Assembly (NCBI GenBank): GCA_905182985.1
Contig: CAJJDN010000001.1
Span: 754,775-818,774 of the forward strand
Direction: 5' to 3'
Origin: Paramecium sonneborni
Lineage: Eukaryota > Ciliophora > Oligohymenophorea > Peniculida > Parameciidae
DNA: 64,000 nucleotides
The notes below the pieces were generated by a model, which was given only the letters and a program-made list of their open reading frames with translations, was not told the DNA's origin and did not search any database. Positions 12,320 to 25,100 of this stretch are shown piece after piece. A program made the translations under genes and the position numbers. The first letter of the stretch is position 1. Each line of letters begins with the position of its first letter.

Positions 12320-13015
12320 TCAATGTTATAATACGAATTCATTATACAAATTTTCTACATACTGAAATGTTTCATTTAGAATTTAAACATAAATTTTGGA
12401 ACCACTTAATGACCATGAAACTGATGATGGAATTTATTCAAGAAGTATGTGTTATTTTAAGATATTCTTTTCAAAAATACTAATGGAATTGTCACTCACA
12501 GCTAACAATCGATCAGTGAAACTATATGCTAATAATTAGACAGGTAAATTAAGTCTATGAATTAATTTGAAATTTTCATAAACTAAGAATAAAATAATAT
12601 ATTGAATACAATCTAAACATTATCCTCCTGCAGCAATGGTAGATTTATTGTGAGCAAATGCAATAACAGAATATTTTTCCTAATTTAATTGTATTGGCTA
12701 ATCCCAATTATCTTATTTTTTATTATGAATTAATGCTAATCCAGTTTAATCAATAGATGCAAAAGTAACATCATAAGGTGCCCATGATAAATGAATGATT
12801 GGATATTGATGAGATGAAAATGTTAGAGCCAATTACCAATCATTTGGTTTTCTTTCAGTCCATAATTAAATATTGTTTGATACTCCTAGGGCAACAATAT
12901 TTTATTTATGAAATGACCAAGCATAAACTTTAGTTTCAGGTAATCTAAATTAGTGATTCGATAATGTATCAATTACTTGACCATCTAAAAGTACTTTTTG
13001 GCCAATTATATTCAT
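12320..13015 (-). CDS. WD40-like beta-propeller protein, short
   Basis: Start ATG 13013-13015 (MNIIGQKVLLDGQVIDTL), stop TGA 12320-12322. A 36-nt intron near 12600 gives 220 codons in phase. Repeating WD-like elements are seen: ETKVYAWSFHKQNIVALG, NNIQLWTERKPNDW, PIIHLSWAPYDVTFASID, YSVIAFAHNKSTIAAGG and LLAYSFTDRLLAVSDNSISI. The spacing recalls Sec13-like propellers (W-A-P followed by a strand), but I cannot assign an orthologue. It is shorter than a usual seven-bladed protein, so it may be degenerate or partial. Its start codon is only 14 bp from the start of the divergent MORN gene. A WD-like sequence in another frame (NDNSKLGIKLWIVY) overlaps upstream, so the true N-terminus may be longer. 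Confidence 0.55.
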
Positions 13016-13029
13016 AATATTAATAAATA

Positions 13030-14245
13030 ATGGGAGCATGTTGTAACACTCAATAAACAATCCAAAGTTTAATGCCCAATTTTGAATTATCATTTTTGAC
13101 AATATACACAAAAAATGCAGTGACAATATAACGAGCTTATAGATGTATATGAAATATAGATTTAGAGTATAAAAATAGGAAGAGAAGATCATTAGTACCT
13201 ATTTCAATAACAAATGATAGTCAGAGAAGTCATCAAGAACATATAGAAAACACAATAGTTCAATAATAGGCTTTGGAAGAAGTAGTAAAGTAGGAAAATA
13301 TAGAAGAAATGGTTGCTACAGTAGACCATTCTCCTTAGAATGGCATTAAATTAGATAGAAAATAAAGTGATTACCCAGCTAGTATACATTAGATCATTTA
13401 TCGAATTGGGAATTTTAATTATAAAGAGTTCCTAAAACAAGAGAGTTAATACTATGAAGAAGAAGATTTAAATGCTCCATATTTAGATCCATACTTATTA
13501 TTTGATGAATCTATTTATATAGGATAGTGGAAATAAGGTAAAAGACATGGTAGAGGTAGGGCCATATTTAAAGATAAGAGGGTTTATGAAGGATTTTGGA
13601 AAAATGATTAAATGAATGGTTAAGGAAGATTGATATTTGAAAATGGAGATTATTACGAGGGAGAATTTAAAGGAAATAAGGCTAATGGGTATGGAAAATA
13701 AATTACATCCAAAGGATATTTATATGAAGGAAATTGGATTAATGATAAATAATAAGGAGATGGCTTAGAGAGATTTCCTGATGGTACAAACTTTAAGGGG
13801 AGGTTTATTGATGGAATTAAAACAGGATTTGGTGAATTCAATTTCTAAGATGGATCCAAGTATTAGTTCAGCTAAAATAAGGTATAAAGGATCTATTGTT
13901 AATAATAAATTTAATGGAAAAGGAACATTTTATTTTCCTGATGGTCGTAAATATGATGGTTAATGGAAAGAAAATTAAATGGATGGTTATGGTACTTTCA
14001 CTTGGCCAGATGGTAGATGTTATGATGGATATGTATTTTATTTATTATTAAAAAAGTATGTAAAAGACAAAAAACATGGTTTTGGAGACTTTACATATTC
14101 AGATGGATCAATGTATAAAGGGAATTGGGAAGATGGTAAAGAAAATGGTTTAGGAACATTTTACTCTAAAAGTGGTTTGTATAGAGAAGGAGAATGGATA
14201 AATGGAAAAAGAATCAAATGGACTTCACCATACTAAACTTAATGA
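13030..14245 (+). CDS. IQ-motif MORN-repeat protein with N-terminal MGACC lipidation signal
   Basis: Start ATG 13030, stop TGA 14243-14245. Introns of 21, 22 and 24 nt leave exactly 383 codons. The protein starts MGACCNTQ, which fits N-myristoylation at Gly2 and palmitoylation at Cys4/Cys5. A calmodulin-binding IQ motif follows (AVTIQRAYRQYKNRKRR). The C-terminal two-thirds are MORN repeats such as YIGQWKQGKRHGRGRAIF, YEGEFKGNKANGYGKQI, YDGQWKENQMDGYGTFTW and YKGNWEDGKENGLGTF. It is probably a membrane-bound, calcium/calmodulin-responsive scaffold (inference). An alternative start at 13072 would drop the lipidation signal. Its divergent neighbour starts only 14 bp away. Confidence 0.8.
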
Positions 14246-14750
14246 TCATAGATACTTAATTATATATTCATTTTATATTTAGATTTTATATATTCTTTAT
14301 TATTTTTTTTATATTTTAATTAACCATTAAAAATTTATATATTCCAAAGGTTTCATTATTTTAGTCTAATTTAATTAAATTATTTCATTTAATGTCAATT
14401 CTATTAATATATCTATTGTCAATCTATTTTAGAGAATATAGATATAAAATTTATATTCTGAATATTCATATAAATAAATTATATCTTATATTTTAATAGA
14501 GTTTTATTTTACATTAGTAGAAGATTAAAGTTTTAAAAAGGCCAAAAAAAAAAAAATAAGAATTAAAAGTTCTGTGAGTTAAATGAATAATCTACTTATT
14601 TTAAGATTTTAAGGTGTTGTACAAGAAAATTAATTTATATTCTTATCATGGTTATATTAATAATTATAATATGATATTAATATAAATAAATAATAATTAA
14701 TATTTTATATTCATTAAGTTTTTATTTGATTAATTTATATAATAGAATCC
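14246..14750. other. AT-rich intergenic region
   Basis: About 500 bp with low-complexity A/T runs. No gene signal seen. Confidence 0.5.
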
Positions 14751-15478
14751 ATGATTACATCATATAAGATCAGTTTACTTAAAACTACAACATCATAATT
14801 GGTATGCACTTTTATTCTCAACTTGGACATATTTTTTAAAGAAATTTCATAAAATTTTGAAGTTAAAGCATTAATTACAACATAAAATAAAAATGCAAAT
14901 AAAGAGTCATTTTATTAGATCTATACCTTCTCTTACTTGACAATATCTTAATAAAATATGTATTCTTATTAATTAAACTGCATATTTTAAGTACTATCAA
15001 TTTTTTACATGATCGCTTTAAAGCTATCAAAACTATGTTCATTCATTAAGTTGGATGGCATATTTTAATGCTTTTACTAATTATTTGCAATTTGCTTTAA
15101 TCTTTTCGGATTAATTCAACATTTGCACATAGTTTTAAGATTAAAAGTATAATGGTCTTGGAAATTCCATTAACTTACCTGCTATTTTGATATTTAGACT
15201 AATTCTAGTTAACTAAAAGCTTATATAATTGTTTCAAGTTTAATTTTATTTTATTACTTTTCTTTTATATTTCAGCTTAAGTTTTGTTCATCCATTTAGT
15301 ATTAGATTTGTTTATTTTTTGTTATTTTATGATTGTAATAAATTAGCATAAAAAAATCACAAACCTCATAAAATCTAAAGATGATCATAAACTCTTTGCA
15401 ATGAAAATTCTAGGAATGGTTGCTGTTCTATTTTGTTATTGCATTTATTTATTATACTTTAAAGAATTTTATGATTGA
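14751..15478 (+). CDS. Possible small membrane protein
   Basis: An open frame from ATG 14751 (MITSYKISLLKTTTSQLVC) runs to 15319. It continues through a 26-nt intron (GTTATTTTATGATTGTAATAAATTAG) to TGA 15476-15478, 234 codons in all. Hydrophobic segments include CFYQLFAICFNLFGLIQHL, AYIIVSSLILFYYFSFIFQL and AMKILGMVAVLFCYCIYLLY, separated by short polar loops. No family recognised. Such a long frame could arise by chance in this genetic code with low probability, so I keep confidence low. Confidence 0.3.
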
Positions 15479-15998
15479 ATTGAATGGGTTACATATTATT
15501 TTACTTGTTATTGAGACAATTTACAGTGGGAGATTGCAAATTTCGATTTAAAAATAGATTAACATTATAGATTTAAAACAATTTTAATATTAGAGCCTAC
15601 ATTTTGTTAAAAAAATTATTCTAATATCTTTGGTAATAATGGGTTTCATATAATTGCCAAATAATAAAGCATCTACATAATAATTTATAATAATTTAATT
15701 TGCGTTTATCCCAGGAGGTTTGTTATATTTATGTTAGGGTTTGTAAGAGAAATTGATGTATTACATAAAATAGAATCTAATCAATTAATAATCAAATCAT
15801 TTATATTTTGATTGGATCATTAATGGATTCTAGAATTTGTAGGTAGAAAGGCAATAAAATCAATAATTACTGATAAATATATGCTATTAGAGTGATTAAT
15901 TTAATTTATAATTTTTCTATCTATACATTATAAATAATATTCCTGATAATTTGTCAAAATTTACATTAATTTATACAATTAATAATTTTCTTATTTCT
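15479..15998. other. AT-rich intergenic region
   Basis: About 520 bp upstream of the CDK-like kinase gene. Nothing recognisable. Confidence 0.5.
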
Positions 15999-17214
15999 AT
16001 GAATCAGGAATTTACTTTCTAACGAATACATACTTCTCAAATGTAAACAGATGAATTAAAAAAAAAGTATATTCTCTAAAAGATTTTAGGCTGTGGCCAG
16101 TTTGGGTAATTTTATATACTTATTCTTAGAACTGTGTATCAAGGTGTGAATATACGCACTAGAGAAACAGTTGCTATCAAAGAATTGCGCCATAGCAATA
16201 CTGATTAAGGGGTTTGATATATTATTTTATTAAAGATTAATGTATAAGCCTTAAGAGAAATAGAAATACTTAAATCTATGAAATGCCAATAAATTGTTTC
16301 TTTTAAAGACTTAGCATACGGATAGAATAAAACTTATATTATTATGGAATATATGGAAGAAGACTTACTAACAGCTATAAAAAGAGACACTTTCTCAGAA
16401 TAAGAAACTAAAGTGATCATGTTTTAAGTGCTTTAAGGTTTGACATACTTACATTAATTAGGAATTATTCATAGAGACATAAAACGTAATTATTATTTTA
16501 ATATTTTAGCTAACAATATTTTACATAGTAATTTAGAAATTAAAATTTGTGATTTGGGAATGGCTCAAAATTTAAATAAATAAAAGCCACAAACTACCCG
16601 AATTCAAAATCATTCATACAGAGCTCCAGAAGTGTTCCTTGGTTTATTAAATGACTAATATTAGGTTAAAAATATTGCTCTAAGGTTGATGTTTGGGCTA
16701 CTGGAGTACTATTTATTTAACTGATCTTAAAATAAAATCCTTTTAAAGGCCAATCTGATCTTGCTAGTTTTAAATAAATTCTTAAATATTGTGGAACTCC
16801 AACTGAAGGTTTTATTTTTATTAAGTATCTAGATAATTGGCCAGGAGTAACTTTACTTAAAAACTACTCTACTTTAATAACTGAAGAACCGTAAATAAGA
16901 ATACTTTCAACTTTGCTAGAAAAAAAATTGCCTCCATTATTAGTAAATCTAATTGATTCAATGCTTATTCTTGATCCTAATTAGAGAATATCTGCTTAGA
17001 ATGCTCTTTTGCATCCTTATTTTCAAGGAATGAATATAGAAAGGTATTATTTATTATTTTATTCTTATTACACAGATGCCTTCATAAAATGAAGGCAAAC
17101 CGAAAAAAAATAAAGACTGAATCGTAAATTTAAACAGATGTCTTTAACTACCCTAATGGAAACAAAATTATTGTTGTTTCGTAAATCTTACAAAAAAGCA
17201 AAAATTGCTTTTGA
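15999..17214 (+). CDS. CDK-like (CMGC) serine/threonine protein kinase
   Basis: ATG 15999, TGA 17212-17214. Five introns (24, 24, 24, 23 and 32 nt) give exactly 363 codons. Full kinase core: [71 protein letters not shown] (DLG for DFG), HSYRAPEVFLG and YCSKVDVWATGVLF. The ILKYCGTPTEG and LDPNQRISAQNALLHPYF segments are characteristic of CDK/CDK-like kinases. The 23-nt intron after FLG is needed to produce the conserved YCSKVDVW. The PSTAIRE position reads NVQALREIE, so it is not a classical cell-cycle CDK. A short basic tail (KMKANRKKIK) follows. Likely a CDK/CDKL-type kinase phosphorylating Ser/Thr, cyclin dependence unknown. Confidence 0.88.
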
Positions 17215-18554
17215 AAACTCAATGAATTTGTTTCTCTTAATTCTGTTTATAAAATTATAATTATTTTAATTTATATTCTTCTTAAGTTCATTTTAATTAT
17301 CAAAATTCAGGAACATCATAAAAAAAAAATATTCAAACTGGGTTTATAAACTTAAATCAATTATTTTAATTATTTAATAAAAATTATATAAAATTTCTAA
17401 TTTTTTAATTTATAGTAAAACATTATACATCATTTTAAAGATAATTAAAAATCTTTCAAGATTTCTTAAATCAAAAATTACTAGAATAAATCAAGGGTAG
17501 TACCTAAATGAATAACTAAAAAAATGATTTGAATGCATCAAATATATCTTTAGATACAGGTTCAAGAGAATTTAGGATAAAAAATTTATTTTTAAATAGA
17601 ACTTTGAATTAATAAAATATTATCACTAATAAAGCCAAAATCAAATTTAAAAATCAAATATAATGTTTTCTTTTATTATAAATATATAGAATTCTGTAAA
17701 TATTTATAAAGAGTAATTATATAATTAATCAAGCTCATTTAAAAATTTCATTCATTTAGTTCCTTGAATAACGATAATTTTAAAATTCTTAAAAGCTAAA
17801 TCAAATAATTATTCAATTGAACTTTCTATTTAGATAAAGATCCTTGTGTAATCTATTAAAATATTTTATGAATAATGACTAGAAATAATATTACATCACA
17901 TAATTAAAAAAATAAATAAAAGGTATTAATATAATATTTTTTTAATATTAAATATTTAGTTAGTAAAATATATATGCCTATATAAAGTATGAAAAAATTA
18001 ACACATAAGATTAAATTTTTCTTTTATCGCCAAAATTTAAAACTCTAATTACAAAAATAATGATTTTACATTAAATAAATCAGGATTATTAGATTTTCTA
18101 ATTTATTCGTTTTTTTCAGAATATTCGATATAAATAGTTTAATATTTAACAAAGATTATTTAAAAATAATTATTAAGTTTAATAAATACATTTTATATAA
18201 TATAATAAGTAGAAAAAAATAATTTTTATTTTGATTATTCTAAACTAACTGAAATCAAAATTATATTCTAAGGGAATTAGCACTTGATAATATGTGATAG
18301 TAATGAATTATAACATAGCTTATAATTAATTATATAAATGAATTCAAACAGGGTTCCCTTGAAAAAGATATAATAAGTTAGTACAACATATCGTAGAAAA
18401 ATATCCATAAAAACTGTCAATAATAGGATTAAGAAAATTATTCTACACAATTTATATTGCTTAGAAGGTAGTTAGTATTAGTAAATAATTATGCAACTAT
18501 AATTTCGAATGGAAGAATAAAAAAATAATTACTCGATATATATATAATAAATGA
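17215..18554. other. Gene-poor region with one long unassigned open frame (17508-18287, +)
   Basis: An open frame from ATG 17508 to TGA 18285-18287 (260 codons, TAA/TAG = Gln) starts MNNQKNDLNASNISLDTGSR and is then rich in I, N, Q, K and F. A segment such as YRILQIFIKSNYIINQAHLK faintly recalls cytosolic N-termini of ciliate cation channels, but there is no pore or S4 segment, so this is no more than an impression. It may be a decayed gene or chance. The rest (18288-18554) shows nothing. Confidence 0.3.
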
Positions 18555-19053
18555 TCAATCAGTCTTTTGAGGAAAATATGCTTAAATATGGCTGAATGTT
18601 TGAGATAAAATTCCGATAAAATTAGACAATAAGTCTTCAGCTTCAGGAAAAAGTTTGAGTTAAATTAATTCATCAAACATAAATATATGTGAATCTTCAG
18701 TTATCATAGGTGTAAATTCTTCAGATGTTGCGTTCATATGTTAATATTCACTAAAATGATATATATAAATACTTTCCAAGAATTTGATCCCATATAAATC
18801 TTAGTGATTTATAATATCTATTCTTAAGCACATTTGTAGTCTTTCCTGGAAAATATCTTGAAAACTTATGAAACTTAGGCCCCTTCTTTAAAATATAGCT
18901 TAACAATCTTTTATCTTCTTCTAATGTAAACTATTTTCCTCTATTCCTTTATTTTTTTCTTTTCAAATCCTTTTTTCTTTTCGTTGAATAGCGTATTAAT
19001 TTGTTTTTTGAATCATTAGAGGCTTTGGTTATCTTTTAATCATTTTTATTCAT
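18555..19053 (-). CDS. Small Myb/SANT-domain protein
   Basis: ATG 19051-19053, TGA 18555-18557. One 22-nt intron (GTATTTATATATATCATTTTAG) leaves 159 codons. A basic N-terminus (STKRKKDLKRKKQRNRGK) precedes a single Myb/SANT repeat: FTLEEDKRLLSYILKKGPKF, then FSRYFPGKTTNVLKNRYYKS and LRFIWDQILG. The acidic C-terminal tail is predicted helical. It is probably a nuclear DNA-binding or chromatin protein. Two close relatives on the opposite strand lie at 40963-41655 and 47979-48576. All three share the GPxF...KNRYYK.LR..WD.ILG pattern and place an intron just after LG, so they are recent paralogs. Confidence 0.8.
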
Positions 19054-19876
19054 CAATTAATGCGAATAAACGCCGTCTAAATTTTCAGTTATATCACCAA
19101 CTACTAAATAAGTCAAAAAATCATACAATTAGGATCTTAACTACTTATGACTGATGAATTTATATCACATATTGAGTTTTAAAAATTTGAATTCGGTTTA
19201 TGTGATTAATTGAGTTACTATTAAATCCTTCTTTATTGCTTACTACTTTTATCCTTATCAATTTTAGTACATATATTGTATTTTTTAGATTTTCTAATAA
19301 GCTTAACTGTCATATTCATGTGTGTTAATTAAGATATAAATAATTTTGATTTATTAATTTATTAATCTCAAGCAATCTCACATATAAATTATGATAAATC
19401 TTTTTGTTATTAATTTTTTCTTAATTTTCTTTAATAATACCACTTCATCTTTTTTGATATATAGTTCTAATACTATAATTATAGGTATTGCAAGAGGAAA
19501 ATGGTGCATGCACTTCTATAATTCTTTAACATATCTTAATTTGAGAATTATTAGAATTTACATTATTCGAATGCATTTTTTCAACAATTTTTATCTTTTC
19601 AATTTAACTGATCCTGATTTTTTAACATAAATGCGAATTAATTAGAAACTCTTTTAATATAATCCATTAAATTTTTATTATAAGATTAATTATAATTATA
19701 ATGCATCAAATGAGATAAATTCATTTTCTAATCAACATTTTTCAAAAAGATTTAATAATTTAAAAGAAAACTAAACTATAATCATTCATAATTGTATGAG
19801 TATTTTATTATTCTTCATAATATTAGTAAATTAATTTATTTAATATTTTCAGTGGATGGATACAAATTCAATATTT
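19054..19876. other. AT-rich intergenic region
   Basis: About 820 bp. A 79-codon standard-code open frame here is hydrophobic low-complexity and not convincing. Nothing else found. Confidence 0.5.
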
Positions 19877-21004
19877 CATTTATTCCTTGCTGATTTTTCT
19901 TTTTTGTTTTGAAAAAATTGCAATATAATTACAATAATCAATGACGAGCTAACGTTTTACAAAGAAAATATCTTAAAACGATTATTTTAAAAATATAATT
20001 TCTGGCTGTTATTTTTAATATTTATAAGTTAAATGGACAAATTAATCGCATAATTTTTAAAAACGATCTTTAAAAGCAAACTTTTTTGAATAATAATGAT
20101 TTGAACAAAATTTTCAGTTGGTACAAAATATTATAATCCTTTTTTTCTTATTGATAGCTTAATCCTATGATAAATAGTTAGGAGATCAAATAAATAAAAA
20201 AGAATGCGCTTCTTTAAATTTTAGGTTTAAAAACGAAAAAATGATAAATAAAGGACTTTATCAAATAACAAGAAGGATACATATAATTTTTAGATATTTA
20301 GTGAAATTATGTAATATTTAGAAATAAAAAGTTTAATATTGAAAAAATGAAAAATACATAAATTCTCAATCAAAGAGTTCTCATATATCAGCATCTTCTT
20401 TAGGTTCTTCAATCTACTTAGATGGTTCAACTTTTGGTGCAGGAGCTGTTTAGATAACAGTTGTTGCTTATTAAAGTGGAGCTGATCTTTAAATTTTATT
20501 AATTAATAAGTAATACATGCTCCTTCTCCACTTATAAACTTTTCAATTACTTTTTACCTTCTTAAATAACATCATTCAAATTTTCTTCTTTTAATATATT
20601 AACTTAATTTTTAACATCTGCAGCAACTGAATCAAGTTCCACTTCTATAAATAATTTGTAGCCTCTTCCTTAGCTAAAATTTAATGATAAATTATACTTT
20701 GGAGTTATTTCCTCCTAAAAGTAATAAAGCATTAGTAGCAATGCACTTGATTTATACAATTATTTTAAAATTATATTTTAAATAAGACCCAATAAATTAT
20801 TCTTAATTTATAAACTATTCTAAATTAGGGTAAATGAATGATTATTATTTAGTCGTTATCTATTCCAGTTATATTAGTTTACTATTATTATATTTTAAGA
20901 AATTTTAGTGAAAATATATGTTAATAATAATCAATTTGAAAATAGAATTTGTGCTAGAGAAAAAATGAATAAAATTATTGAATTGATTCTTTAATCACTT
21001 TTAA
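19877..21004. repeat. Direct duplication, first copy (1128 bp)
   Basis: Sequence from CATTTATTCCTTGCTG at 19877 to TTTTAA at 21004 recurs at 21006-22133 with a single N (21005) in between. I saw no difference in the lines compared. Both copies carry the P2 pseudogene. A one-N junction with identical flanks is what a scaffolder leaves when two overlapping contigs are not merged, so this is probably one locus. Confidence 0.9.
20366..20751 (-). pseudogene. 60S acidic ribosomal protein P2 pseudogene
   Basis: Reading the minus strand gives ATNALLLLGGNNSK, then (after a 24-nt intron) FIEVELDSVAADVKN, LKEENLNDVIQEGKKQLKSL, and a late Ala/Pro hinge with TAPAPKVEPSKQIEEPKE and ELFD. This is the order and spacing of stalk protein P2. 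It looks dead. The expected initiator is ATC (20749-20751) and no upstream ATG is available. A frame change is needed between the helical domain and the hinge. A TGA (20381-20383) lies just before the terminal ELFD, which itself is followed by TGA 20366-20368. P1/P2 proteins normally dimerise on the ribosomal stalk. A functional copy must exist elsewhere. Confidence 0.75.
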
Positions 21005-21005
21005 N
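21005..21005. other. Single-N assembly junction
   Basis: One ambiguous base separates two identical 1128-bp segments. It marks a scaffold join, not biology. Confidence 0.9.
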
Positions 21006-22133
21006 CATTTATTCCTTGCTGATTTTTCTTTTTTGTTTTGAAAAAATTGCAATATAATTACAATAATCAATGACGAGCTAACGTTTTACAAAGAAAATAT
21101 CTTAAAACGATTATTTTAAAAATATAATTTCTGGCTGTTATTTTTAATATTTATAAGTTAAATGGACAAATTAATCGCATAATTTTTAAAAACGATCTTT
21201 AAAAGCAAACTTTTTTGAATAATAATGATTTGAACAAAATTTTCAGTTGGTACAAAATATTATAATCCTTTTTTTCTTATTGATAGCTTAATCCTATGAT
21301 AAATAGTTAGGAGATCAAATAAATAAAAAAGAATGCGCTTCTTTAAATTTTAGGTTTAAAAACGAAAAAATGATAAATAAAGGACTTTATCAAATAACAA
21401 GAAGGATACATATAATTTTTAGATATTTAGTGAAATTATGTAATATTTAGAAATAAAAAGTTTAATATTGAAAAAATGAAAAATACATAAATTCTCAATC
21501 AAAGAGTTCTCATATATCAGCATCTTCTTTAGGTTCTTCAATCTACTTAGATGGTTCAACTTTTGGTGCAGGAGCTGTTTAGATAACAGTTGTTGCTTAT
21601 TAAAGTGGAGCTGATCTTTAAATTTTATTAATTAATAAGTAATACATGCTCCTTCTCCACTTATAAACTTTTCAATTACTTTTTACCTTCTTAAATAACA
21701 TCATTCAAATTTTCTTCTTTTAATATATTAACTTAATTTTTAACATCTGCAGCAACTGAATCAAGTTCCACTTCTATAAATAATTTGTAGCCTCTTCCTT
21801 AGCTAAAATTTAATGATAAATTATACTTTGGAGTTATTTCCTCCTAAAAGTAATAAAGCATTAGTAGCAATGCACTTGATTTATACAATTATTTTAAAAT
21901 TATATTTTAAATAAGACCCAATAAATTATTCTTAATTTATAAACTATTCTAAATTAGGGTAAATGAATGATTATTATTTAGTCGTTATCTATTCCAGTTA
22001 TATTAGTTTACTATTATTATATTTTAAGAAATTTTAGTGAAAATATATGTTAATAATAATCAATTTGAAAATAGAATTTGTGCTAGAGAAAAAATGAATA
22101 AAATTATTGAATTGATTCTTTAATCACTTTTAA
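21006..22133. repeat. Direct duplication, second copy (1128 bp)
   Basis: Second copy of 19877-21004, offset by 1129 bases. Flanked on the right by unique sequence leading into the large membrane-protein gene. Confidence 0.9.
21495..21880 (-). pseudogene. P2 pseudogene, second copy within the duplication
   Basis: Identical to the P2 pseudogene at 20366-20751, with the same ATC in place of the start, the same internal TGA (21510-21512) and the same frame change. Probably the same locus assembled twice. Confidence 0.7.
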
Positions 22134-22186
22134 TTTTGTAATAATTTGCCTTTCAAGGAATATAATATAAATAATTTAATTATTCT

Positions 22187-25100
22187 ATGGAAAAATTCAA
22201 AAAGTTCTTTAGAGGATATTTACAAACAATGCTTTACGGGATTGAAATTAGACCTAAATATAAAGTAAAAATAATAATATTAGAATAGATGGATTATTCT
22301 TTTTATATAATTTTGCATACAATAAATTAATTTTAATTGCTGGCAATCATAATACAAACAAGCAATGAAAAACGATATATTGACTTTAAATTAGACTTTG
22401 TTTAAAGTTTCTTAGAGTTTTTTTTAGTTAATAACCTAATAAAATAGAGTTTATCCTATTATTTAGCATACATAATAATAGTTATTTCATTTTTATCTTA
22501 ACTGGTACTATTTGTGTTTTTATGCTTTTCAACTTTAATTCGATTATATACTGCCAATTTAATAAAGAGTAACAATAAAGGTAATTTAAATAGCAATATT
22601 TAAAATTGGGTGATTTAATTTAATGAACTTTTACATTGGATATTCGTTACTTATCCAGTACTTTACTTATAAATTGCAGTATTATCATTTAGTACATTAT
22701 CATGTAATTCATTGAGTTTGATTCCATTTAATGAATGTGAAATAATACCTTTACTATAAGTTTTTTCTATAATATAGCTTTTAATATCCTTTATAAATGG
22801 ATAAATACTGATTTATACAATGAGGAATCATAAATTTAATGAAATAAATTCACTTAAAAGAAGGTACTCAAGTTTATTGTTGTTCAATAATACAATAGTG
22901 TTAGCTATCATTTTTTTTCATTATAATTACTAATTTGTAAATAATTATTTGATAATAGTTTGAATTTTCTGATGCCATTAAATATATTTTAGCAAATCTT
23001 TTTACTATCAATTAAATAATTGATTAATTAAATAATTATCCTTATAGAGATCCAGTAAGATTGCCTGCTATAACAATGACATTTGTATAATTTTGGATAG
23101 TTTCAATTTTGACATTATATAGATTCACATCCTTTATTCAAGAATAATAATTATTCTTTTTTATGATACTCCCTTTGCCTTTAATTTATATGATTGGATA
23201 AGGATTAGCATAATAATTTTAATTCTATGCTATCATTAATTCAAATTCTAAGATTTAGATCAAAGAAAAACATTTGATAATAACAGCAGACTATTTTTAT
23301 AAGCTATATCTTGATTATAATAAAGTATTTAATCTATATAATATTAGAGTTAAGAAAGCTAAATTAAATTTCAACAATTTGTTAAAATACATAGATAGTT
23401 TTGTAAAAACAAAAAGTGTTATTCTTAGGATTTGAAGTTTAGATAAACAGATCTTGATTAAAAAAAAGATCTTCATTTATTTTCATTAAGTATCATTAAA
23501 TGCATTTTTAAAACTGCTCAATAATGGTTATTTACTTTGTAATATATTTAAATTAATTGAATTAGAGCTAATTAAAATCAAGATTTATAGTTTGAATAGC
23601 TGTAACTATAATATATTAGTTTTGTTTCTGATATAGCATAAAAACCATTATTAGGATATTTAGAATTAAGACGATATTAAAATAGTAAAAACAATAATAA
23701 TTCTATTTATTTTATTGAAATAACAAATAAGTTAGCTGATTAACTTCAACTTTAAATTTTAGACAATTAATAAAGATAAACATCAAAAGATATTCTCATT
23801 TAAGAATAAAAAAGTTAATTAATTGAAATTTCATTACAATAATAATGGTGGACTTAAAATTTATATGAAAATTTGTTGAGTGATTATGTTTCTTTACTTG
23901 ATTTAAAGGTTGAACATTGGAATAATCTAATGGTTGGATACTAAAGTCTTAATCCGTTTTAATAGAATACTCAATAATTATGTGGAAGAATTAAATAAGT
24001 AATTTTATTAAAGTATTAATTTTAGTTAAAAATATAATTGGATAAATTTATTGGAGTGCCGGAAGAATGGTTTGATTTGAAAGTTACGACTAGCAAAGGT
24101 CATTAAATTAAGAAATTAAGTCATGCTTAATTAAATATAAATTGTGTCACACTTAAACTTTATTCCTTATTCTATTCAATAATGATGAATGATTTTGATA
24201 GAGTAAATTAATTAATTAATTTATTAGAGTTTTTATATTGAATAATATGTAAAAGATCTTACTTCAAATGATAGATAAAAAGAAATTGATATCATAGATA
24301 ATTTATCTTTACTAAATGATAGAACAACAATCATATTAGTAAGTTTAGTTAAGAATAAAGGCAAAATAGTAAATAAGAACTAATTAGCTTTAGCCAATTT
24401 TTTTTCATATATTGATAGTAATAATTTTAAAGATAATGTTTCTAATATTCATAAATTGTTACCTAAATCAATTATGGCAGCACATGAATTATTAATTGAT
24501 TAATTTATGTAAAGAGGTTTTAGTTAGTTTTTTGTCAAAAAAATTAGTGGTTATTATGAAAATGCTAAAGGATTTATTCAAAAATCTTATATTAAACTAG
24601 GAAATTTATTTGAAGAATTAGATGATTATGTTTTAACTGCATCTATGTTAAAATGTAATTTATTAAATCAAACAATTTTATTTGATATAGAGGGTAAAAT
24701 AATTGGTATTAGTGAAAAATTGTATGAAATTGCAAAAAGATTTAATCCATAAATTTAAGTAGATTTTTTTAAAGAATTTTGTAGAGTTTTTTTAATATTT
24801 CCATCAATTTTAACAACATTAAAACAAATGGAATAAGAGAATAAATAAAAATTAGATGAATTTTTATTAGAAAATGAGGATACTTTATTATATATTCCTT
24901 CTAATTTGATTGAATTGAATTCTTTATATATCAAAGAATAATATGATAAATTTGGTTAAAAAGTTGATTTTGGTTTGGAAAGTGAAAATCTAAGTTCTTG
25001 GAGATCTTGGAAAAGTATGACAAAAAGTATATAGTCTTCAGAAAATTGTCAAGAAAAAAATCATTTATTTAAAATAACTAATTAAGATAATATCGATTTT

